Part shown: one piece after another, positions 54,885 to 64,000 of the stretch
Layout: the number at the start of each line of letters is the position of its first letter
How positions within the stretch are numbered: position 1 is the first letter of the stretch
Source of the DNA: Vicinamibacterales bacterium
GTDB taxonomy: Bacteria; Acidobacteriota; Vicinamibacteria; Vicinamibacterales; UBA2999
Assembly: GCA_041394705.1 (NCBI GenBank)
Contig: JAWKHS010000007.1
Location: 124,001-188,000 of the forward strand
DNA: 64,000 nt
Reading direction: 5' to 3'
Notes under the pieces: model-generated
Databases searched by the model: none
What the model was told of the DNA's origin: nothing
Seen by the model: only the letters and a program-made list of their open reading frames with translations
Made by a program: the position numbers and the translations under genes

Positions 54885-55783
54885 GCGCGCCCGGCGCCGG
54901 CGCGCCGCCGCGGAACGCGATGACCGTCGACGTGGAGGACTACTTCCACGTCAGCAACTTCGAGCGGGTGGTCGACCGCTCGTCGTGGGCGTCGCGCGAG
55001 AGCCGCGTCGAGGCCAACACCGAGCGCCTGCTGGCGCTCTTCCGCGAGGCGGGGGTCTCGGCGACGTTCTTCGTCCTGGCCTGGGTGGCCGAGCGCGTGC
55101 CCGGCCTGGTGCGCCGCATCGCCGCCGAGGGGCACGAAGTGGCCTCGCACGGCTACGGCCACCGCCTGATCTACGACCAGACGCCTGACGCCTTCCGCGA
55201 CGACGTCCGCCGCGCCAAGGGCCTGCTCGAGGACGCCTCGGGGCAGCGGGTGGACGGCTACCGGGCGCCGAGTTTCTCGGTGACCGCGCGCTCGCTGTGG
55301 GCGCTCGACGTCCTCATCGACGAGGGCTATACGTACGACTCGAGCATCTTCCCCGTGCATCACGATCGCTACGGCATTCCCGACGCCGAGCGGCACGCGG
55401 GCGTGGTGAGCCGCCCGGGCGGCACGATCGTGGAGGTGCCGGCGTCCACGGTGCGGCTGGCGGGCGTCAACTGGCCGATTGGCGGCGGCGGATACTTCCG
55501 GCTGCTGCCCTACGGATGGACGCGGTGGGGCATGCGGAGGGTGAACGACCTCGAGCGCGCGCCCGCCGTGTTCTACCTCCATCCGTGGGAGATCGATCCG
55601 GACCAGCCGCGGCTGGAGGCTCCGGCGCTGGCGCGCTACCGCCACTACCACAACCTGGACGACACCGAGCCGCGCCTCCGGCGCCTGCTCCAGGAGTTCC
55701 CGTTCGGCACCATGCGAGGTCTCATCGCGTCCGTGCCCCTGCCGCCCATCACGCTCGGTACGGCGGCGACCGGCGCGAGGTGA
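54881..55783 (+). CDS. Polysaccharide deacetylase (XrtA-locus type)
   Basis: A 300-residue NodB-fold deacetylase. NAMTVDVEDYFHVSNF carries the catalytic Asp region, and SHGYGHRLIY the metal-binding His pair. YRAPSFSVT and FYLHPWEIDPDQPR are the later NodB motifs. GTG at 54881 overlaps the preceding stop (GTGA); ATG at 54920 is an alternative that drops 13 residues. There is no signal peptide, as usual for XrtA-locus deacetylases, so it may act on lipid-linked intermediates at the cytoplasmic face. It is followed by the FemAB-like gene four bases later. Confidence 0.9.
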   Translation: MSAPGAGAPPRNAMTVDVEDYFHVSNFERVVDRSSWASRESRVEANTERLLALFREAGVSATFFVLAWVAERVPGLVRRIAAEGHEVASHGYGHRLIYDQTPDAFRDDVRRAKGLLEDASGQRVDGYRAPSFSVTARSLWALDVLIDEGYTYDSSIFPVHHDRYGIPDAERHAGVVSRPGGTIVEVPASTVRLAGVNWPIGGGGYFRLLPYGWTRWGMRRVNDLERAPAVFYLHPWEIDPDQPRLEAPALARYRHYHNLDDTEPRLRRLLQEFPFGTMRGLIASVPLPPITLGTAATGAR

Positions 55784-55787
55784 GGGT

Positions 55788-56843
55788 GTGAGCGGACCGA
55801 TCGATTCCCGGGCCCAACAGGGTCTCGCCGTTGACGCCTGCACCGATCCCGCCGCGTGGGACGCATACGTCGAGGCGCATCCCGACGCGTCGGGCTATCA
55901 CCTGTGGGCGTGGCGCGGCATCTTCGAGGAGGTCTTCCGCCACCGCACGCACTACCTGGCGGCGCGGCGCGGTGGAGCGATCGCGGGCGTCCTGCCGCTC
56001 GTCTTCTTCCAGTCCCCGATCTTCGGACGCTTCGTCGTCTCGGTGCCGTTCCTGAACTATGGGGGCGTGGTCGCCGACGACGATCTGGCGGCCGCAGCGC
56101 TCGTGGAACACGCGGGACGTCTGGCCCGCGAGCACAAGGCGACCCACCTCGAGCTCCGGCACGACCGGCGGCGCTTTTCCAATCTCGTGCCCAAGGAGCA
56201 CAAGGTCGCGATGACCCTCGCGCTCCCCGGCGACGCGGACACGCTGTGGTCGGCCCTCGACCGCAAGGTGCGCAACCAGGTGCGCAAGGCGGAGAAGAGC
56301 GGCCTGACCGCCGAAACCGGGGGCAGCGAGCACCTGCGGGACTTCTACGCGGTGTTCTCGACGAACATGCGCGATCTCGGCACGCCCGTCTACTCCCCGA
56401 GGCTCTTCGAGGCGGTGCTCGCGAGGTTCCCGGACCGGACGCGGATCGTCGTCATCAGGCACGAAGGGCGCGCGGCGGCGGCCGGACTCACGTGGCGGTG
56501 GCGGGAACGGACCGAGGTGCCCTGGGCCTCCTCGCTCCGCGAGTTCAACCAGATGTCGCCGAACAACCTGCTCTACTGGACGATCCTGCGGGAGGCGATC
56601 GCCGCCGGCTGCACGCGCCTCGACTTCGGGCGTTCCACGCCGAACGAGGGCACGTTCCACTTCAAGAAGCAGTGGGGCGCGGAGCCGACGCCGCTCTGCT
56701 GGGAGTACGACGTGGTGACCGGCGCCCTGCCCGACCAGAGCCCCAAGAACCCCAAGTTCAGGCTCGCGATCCAGGCCTGGCAGAAGCTGCCGGTCGGCGT
56801 CGCCAACCTCCTCGGTCCGTCGATCGTCCGGTCGATCCCGTAG
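55788..56843 (+). CDS. FemAB-like GNAT protein (XrtA-locus type)
   Basis: A 351-residue protein with the two GNAT-like halves of the FemAB family. LWAWRGIFEEVFRHRTHYLAARR lies near the start and VSVPFLNYGGVVADDD follows. KVRNQVRKAEKSGL and NMRDLGTPVYSPRLF are characteristic, and the last part (TRLDFGRSTPNEGTFHFKKQWGAEPT in part) matches the FemAB-associated C-terminus. The XrtA-type family is usually linked to peptide or amino-acid transfer on surface polymers. GTG at 55788 is used, with GAGG seven bases upstream. It ends the forward run of the locus. Confidence 0.9.
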   Translation: MSGPIDSRAQQGLAVDACTDPAAWDAYVEAHPDASGYHLWAWRGIFEEVFRHRTHYLAARRGGAIAGVLPLVFFQSPIFGRFVVSVPFLNYGGVVADDDLAAAALVEHAGRLAREHKATHLELRHDRRRFSNLVPKEHKVAMTLALPGDADTLWSALDRKVRNQVRKAEKSGLTAETGGSEHLRDFYAVFSTNMRDLGTPVYSPRLFEAVLARFPDRTRIVVIRHEGRAAAAGLTWRWRERTEVPWASSLREFNQMSPNNLLYWTILREAIAAGCTRLDFGRSTPNEGTFHFKKQWGAEPTPLCWEYDVVTGALPDQSPKNPKFRLAIQAWQKLPVGVANLLGPSIVRSIP

Positions 56844-56867
56844 GCAGCCGTCGCCGGCCGCCCACCT

Positions 56868-58664
56868 TCAGGGCACGACGAGTCGGACTTCCGGCGTGAC
56901 CGGACCGACGCCCTGCGCGTTCACGGCGCGGAGGCGGAGGTAGTAGACGCCCGGCGCGACCCCGGGCGCGCTGAACGACGTGGCAACCGGCAGCGGGATC
57001 CCTGCGGCGAGATCCGACCGCCCCGGTCCCGTTCCCACCTCGACGAGATAGCCGGTCGGCGGCGCTCCGCGCTCCGGCGGGGACCACGTCAGTGTGACGC
57101 GGCGGGACTGATCGGCGGTGGCCCGGAATCCGTCCGGCGCGCCCGGCGGGCCGGTCGGGATCCCGCCGCCGCCGCCACCGCCGCCGCCCGATCCGCCCGT
57201 CACGTCGGTCACCGCTTCATTCGAGGGCGGACTGGATCCGCCGGGGCCGATGGCGCGGACGCGGAGGAAGTACCGGCCGGCTGGTACGCCCTGGGCGGTC
57301 AGCGTCAGCCCTGCCCCGACAGAAACGCCGTTGGCGATGTTGGATTGACCGGCGGCCGTGCCGGCGTCGACAACGAACCCGCTCACGCTGCCGACTTGCG
57401 GGAAGTCCCAGGTGAGCGTCAGGCTGGAGCCCGACGCCACGGCCCGCAGGTTCCCAGGGGCGCTCGGCGCGCTCACGGGAACGCTCGCGTTCGACGTGTA
57501 CACGGATACGGTATTCAGGCCGTTGCCGAGATAACGGATCAGGTAGTACTCGCCGCGCACCGGGTTGAACGCGCCGCTCTGGATGAACTCGCCGGGTCCG
57601 GATCCCGGCATGTCGACGGTCGCGTACTGGCGGATGTCCCAGGGCTGCTTCAGCCCCTGCTTCACGGCCACGAGCTCCGCCATGTCGTACAGCTTCGCGA
57701 CGAGGCGGTAGGGATAGCCCTTCGGCCCCTTCTGGTTGAGCGGATCGCTCAGGCTGTAGCAGTAGACGGCGTCGAGGTAGGGCAGGCCGTGCAGGTTCGG
57801 ATCGCGCGTGGCGTACCCGTAGCAGGTGGGGCCGGAGGACTCCCGCTCGATGACGGCCAGCGTGCGCGAACCAGGCACGATGAAGGCGCCGCCCGACAGT
57901 TCCGAGCCGTTGTAGGCGTTGCTCGTGGGCGTGCCGTAGGTGAGGCACGAGGGCACCGAGTGCGGGCAGCCCAGGAGCATCGTCATCGGGAAGCCGTTGC
58001 GCGTGACGTCCGCCGGGTTGAAGACCGTGAAGGCGGCACCGTAGCTGGCGCGCGAGATGATCGACGTGTAGCCGGCTGTCGAGAACGCCGGACCGCCGAG
58101 GAGGGCGCGCCACTCCTGGGGAATGGGGGCCATCTGGCTCTTGACCATACCCGGGGCCACCGAGCCGGCGAAGGGCCCCGCCAGCGAGGTGAGCGATGGC
58201 CCGCACCAGTGGCTGGCCGTCGTCTGCCCGGTGGCGTCGTAGGAGATGTAGCCGGTGACGCAGAGGCGTCCGCCCTGCTCCAGGACCCCGCCGACCATCG
58301 GCCGGAACGCGGTGGGGTCCGGATGGATCTTCGCGATGTCCGCTCGTTTTGGCCCGAGGCAGGGGGCCACGACGCGGGCGAGCCCCCCGGCTCGGGGAAT
58401 CTCGAGCTTGGCGATGCCGGTATCGTCCTGCTGGCAGGAAATGTAGAGGTAGTTCCCGTCCTCCGAGACGCCGATGGCGCCTCCGCCGTACGACAGGCTT
58501 CCCCCAGCCCCGTCGGACCAGTCGAACACGAAGGTATACGTGTGGAGCGACGAGAAGCCGCTGGGCGGGAGCAGCGGGAGCGACCGGGGATCCGCCTGGC
58601 CGTAGGCGGCGTGAGTACAGAGGACGAGCAGCAACGACAGGACGACTCGGCGGATTCGTGGCAT
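56868..58664 (-). CDS. Secreted paralog A: novel N-terminal domain plus two fibronectin type III domains
   Basis: A 598-residue exported protein with signal peptide MPRIRRVVLSLLLVLCTHAAYG. Residues about 23-400 form a domain shared with the protein encoded at 58874-61240 (GSLSYGGGAIGVSEDGNYLY, TSIISRASYGA, CYSLSDPLNQKGPKGYPYRL, FNPVRGEYYLIRYLGNGLNT). It has paired Cys and Asp/Gly-rich turns. Two FN3 domains at about 405-490 and 510-598 are joined by a GGSGGGGGGGGG linker. No PEP-CTERM tail. It converges on the FemAB gene. A sigma-54-like promoter lies at 58726-58741 and a TAGAAT box 25 bases before the ATG. Function unknown; likely a surface or matrix protein. Confidence 0.75.
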   Translation of the reverse strand: MPRIRRVVLSLLLVLCTHAAYGQADPRSLPLLPPSGFSSLHTYTFVFDWSDGAGGSLSYGGGAIGVSEDGNYLYISCQQDDTGIAKLEIPRAGGLARVVAPCLGPKRADIAKIHPDPTAFRPMVGGVLEQGGRLCVTGYISYDATGQTTASHWCGPSLTSLAGPFAGSVAPGMVKSQMAPIPQEWRALLGGPAFSTAGYTSIISRASYGAAFTVFNPADVTRNGFPMTMLLGCPHSVPSCLTYGTPTSNAYNGSELSGGAFIVPGSRTLAVIERESSGPTCYGYATRDPNLHGLPYLDAVYCYSLSDPLNQKGPKGYPYRLVAKLYDMAELVAVKQGLKQPWDIRQYATVDMPGSGPGEFIQSGAFNPVRGEYYLIRYLGNGLNTVSVYTSNASVPVSAPSAPGNLRAVASGSSLTLTWDFPQVGSVSGFVVDAGTAAGQSNIANGVSVGAGLTLTAQGVPAGRYFLRVRAIGPGGSSPPSNEAVTDVTGGSGGGGGGGGGIPTGPPGAPDGFRATADQSRRVTLTWSPPERGAPPTGYLVEVGTGPGRSDLAAGIPLPVATSFSAPGVAPGVYYLRLRAVNAQGVGPVTPEVRLVVP

Positions 58665-58725
58665 CAGCGGAGCTGGGAAAGAGGTCGAATTCTACCCAGA
58701 CTTCGCCTGGGACCGCCCGCCCATT

Positions 58726-58741
58726 GGCAAGAACGGCACCA
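58726..58741 (-). promoter_or_regulatory. Sigma-54-type promoter upstream of secreted paralog A
   Basis: On the minus strand TGG, eight bases, then TTGC (TGGTGCCGTTCTTGCC), with exact -24/-12 spacing. The -24 half is TGGTGC rather than TGGCAC. Transcription would start near 58714, giving a leader of about 50 bases. An AT-rich tract (58755-58796) lies just upstream, as is common where a bending protein assists. Confidence 0.6.
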
Positions 58742-58805
58742 GATCGGTCAATCGCTATAAGTTATTTTATTTCAATTACTTGACTGGCTTTTAAGCAACG
58801 AAGAA

Positions 58806-58842
58806 CGCGCCGCTGTCCGTAACCTTCCTGGACAGCGGCGCG
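58806..58842 (-). terminator. Strong hairpin after secreted paralog B
   Basis: A perfect 13-base stem, CGCGCCGCTGTCC and GGACAGCGGCGCG, with an 11-base loop. It begins 32 bases after the stop of the gene at 58874-61240 and is followed on the minus strand by TTCTTCGTTGCTT, a moderate T-rich run. Best terminator candidate in the window. Confidence 0.8.
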
Positions 58843-58873
58843 CAGAACTTGCACGGTGGAGGTAGTTTCGGGA

Positions 58874-61240
<2,367 letters not shown>

Positions 61241-61654
61241 GACCAACCCCGCTGCTGTGCAGATGTGACAGGCCGCACTTCCAGCCGGGGGAACTGCGTC
61301 GATGCGGCTCGATGACATGCCCTTCGTTTGAGCAAGGGGTGTGCCTCGCGATGCCAGCCGCACCTAAGTCACTGCGCGCGCACGGGTTGATTCCGGCGAG
61401 GCCGCGGGCCCGTGTGACCTGCGGCACGCTCGTTTCGAGGGCGGGATTACGAGTCTGATCGTCGACGCGAATTCTGCGTGCAACGTCGCGACCGATCGGC
61501 CCCGCGGGAGCGGGTGCGATTTTCGAACGCGCGATTACGAGGGCGTCGTTGAGGCAGCGTCGAGGCGTGAAGCACGCGGTTCACGCAAGCGCCGGCACGC
61601 CCGTGCAGGCGCGCGATCTACGCGGTATTTCTCGGGGAATCTGCGATCGGTGCG
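61241..61654. other. Intergenic region between amidotransferase and paralog B genes
   Basis: About 414 bases without a gene I can support. It contains the sigma-54-type promoter for paralog B (61331-61346), a direct repeat of GATTACGAG at 61445 and 61533, and a seven-base hairpin (61565-61586, GCGTGAA and TTCACGC) on the amidotransferase 3' side. The direct repeats lie about 100 and 190 bases upstream of the promoter, a distance compatible with activator sites, but this is speculative. Confidence 0.5.
61331..61346 (-). promoter_or_regulatory. Sigma-54-type promoter upstream of secreted paralog B
   Basis: On the minus strand AGGCAC, five bases, TTGCT. It matches the TGGCAC-N5-TTGCW consensus at every position but the first, with exact -24/-12 spacing. 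Transcription would start near 61320, about 80 bases before the ATG at 61240. The locus-encoded sigma-54 activator is the obvious candidate regulator. Confidence 0.7.
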
Positions 61655-63547
<1,893 letters not shown>

Positions 63548-63579
63548 TAACGCGCTCCGTCCTGCGGCATCATCCGTTC

Positions 63580-63585
63580 ATTGTA
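63580..63585 (-). promoter_or_regulatory. Possible -10 box (TACAAT) before the amidotransferase gene
   Basis: TACAAT on the minus strand, 32 bases upstream of the GTG, with a GGAG ribosome site between. It would give a short normal leader. No clear -35. Confidence 0.35.
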
Positions 63586-63639
63586 GCGGAGCGCCCGCGG
63601 GCGGCCGCCGCGGCCGTGCAATCGCGGGCGATTCCGACC

Positions 63640-64000
63640 TCAGCGGGCGGCGACCTCGCGGTACACGTCCTCGTATCGCCGGACCATCTCGTCGATCGTG
63701 AAGTGCGCCAGGAGCCGGCGGCGCCCTTCGGCGCCCCACGCGCGAGCACGCGCGGCGTCGCGGCTCGTGTCGAGCAGCGCGGCCGCGAACGCGTCCGGGT
63801 CGCGGGCCGGCGCGAGCCGGCCTGTCTCGCCGTCCACCACCACCTCCGGCGTGCCGCCCACGCGCGTGGCCACCACCGGCAGTTCGGCCGCCATCGCTTC
63901 GAGCAGCGTGAGGGAGATGCCCTCGCTCGTGGAGGTGTTGGCGAAGGCGTCGAAGCCCGCCAGCAGCGCGCGCACGTCGTCCCTGTGGCCGAGGAGCCGC
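63640..64000 (-). CDS. Glycosyltransferase, GT4 family (5' end outside window)
   Basis: C-terminal 120 or so residues of a GT-B glycosyltransferase. LLGHRDDVRALLAGFDAFA leads into the GT4 donor-binding motif SEGISLTLLEAMAAELPVVATRVGGTPEVV, with the conserved EGISLTLLEAMA and GG. The frame is open to the right edge of the window, so the N-terminal half is missing. It is 92 bases upstream of the amidotransferase gene on the same strand. Context suggests an exopolysaccharide chain-building transferase. Confidence 0.88.
   Translation of the reverse strand, partial: RLLGHRDDVRALLAGFDAFANTSTSEGISLTLLEAMAAELPVVATRVGGTPEVVVDGETGRLAPARDPDAFAAALLDTSRDAARARAWGAEGRRRLLAHFTIDEMVRRYEDVYREVAAR

Overview
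The window is about 64 kb of very GC-rich bacterial DNA, roughly 70 % G+C by eye, with densely packed genes on both strands. Its gene families point to a Gram-negative member of the Acidobacteriota, most likely a Vicinamibacteria-like lineage; this placement is an inference. The supporting families are a TIGR02999-like ECF sigma factor beside a TPR Ser/Thr kinase, a secreted S9 peptidase, an FG-GAP/ASPIC protein, secreted fibronectin-III proteins, an Omp85 barrel, a phosphate-type porin and an XrtA (PEP-CTERM)-type exopolysaccharide locus. No rRNA, tRNA, CRISPR array, insertion sequence or prophage was recognised.

The left third (1-26 kb) is mostly housekeeping and envelope genes. It holds a CDP-alcohol phosphatidyltransferase (partial), a Nudix hydrolase, an S9 peptidase, a YgfZ-like protein diverging from an alpha/beta hydrolase, and a secreted BACON/FN3 protein. 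An AMP-ligase, an acyl carrier domain and a PlsC acyltransferase are fused in one polypeptide. An amtB-glnK pair, an FG-GAP protein and a GH20 lipoprotein follow. A MacA-type adaptor and two FtsX-type permeases, with no ATPase, precede an OprO/P porin that has a Pho-box-like repeat at its promoter. Then come FHA, metallo-beta-lactamase, SDR, a degenerate malate-dehydrogenase-like protein and an ECF sigma factor.

The middle (26-43 kb) holds 2-oxoacid dehydrogenase metabolism in two places. One is lpdA, an E2 and lipB, in one direction with a small membrane protein gene. The other is sucA-sucB. Between them lie a sigma-54 response regulator, HU with a near-consensus promoter, queF, a CpaE-like ATPase, panE, a secreted protein/Omp85 pair, and a HAD phosphatase.

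The right third (43-64 kb) is regulation and surface polysaccharide. An ECF sigma factor and a TPR Ser/Thr kinase precede a compact run of nine genes (47003-56843): a sigma-54 activator, Wza-like export protein, outer-membrane barrel, Wzz/GumC protein, ExeA-like ATPase, BY-kinase, undecaprenyl-phosphate sugar transferase, polysaccharide deacetylase and FemAB-like protein. Converging on it are two paralogous secreted FN3 proteins, an asparagine-synthase-like amidotransferase and a partial GT4 glycosyltransferase. Each paralog has a sigma-54-type promoter sequence upstream, so the activator in the locus plausibly controls them. Several genes across the window have a TANNNT box 6-10 nt before the start codon, suggesting leaderless transcription.
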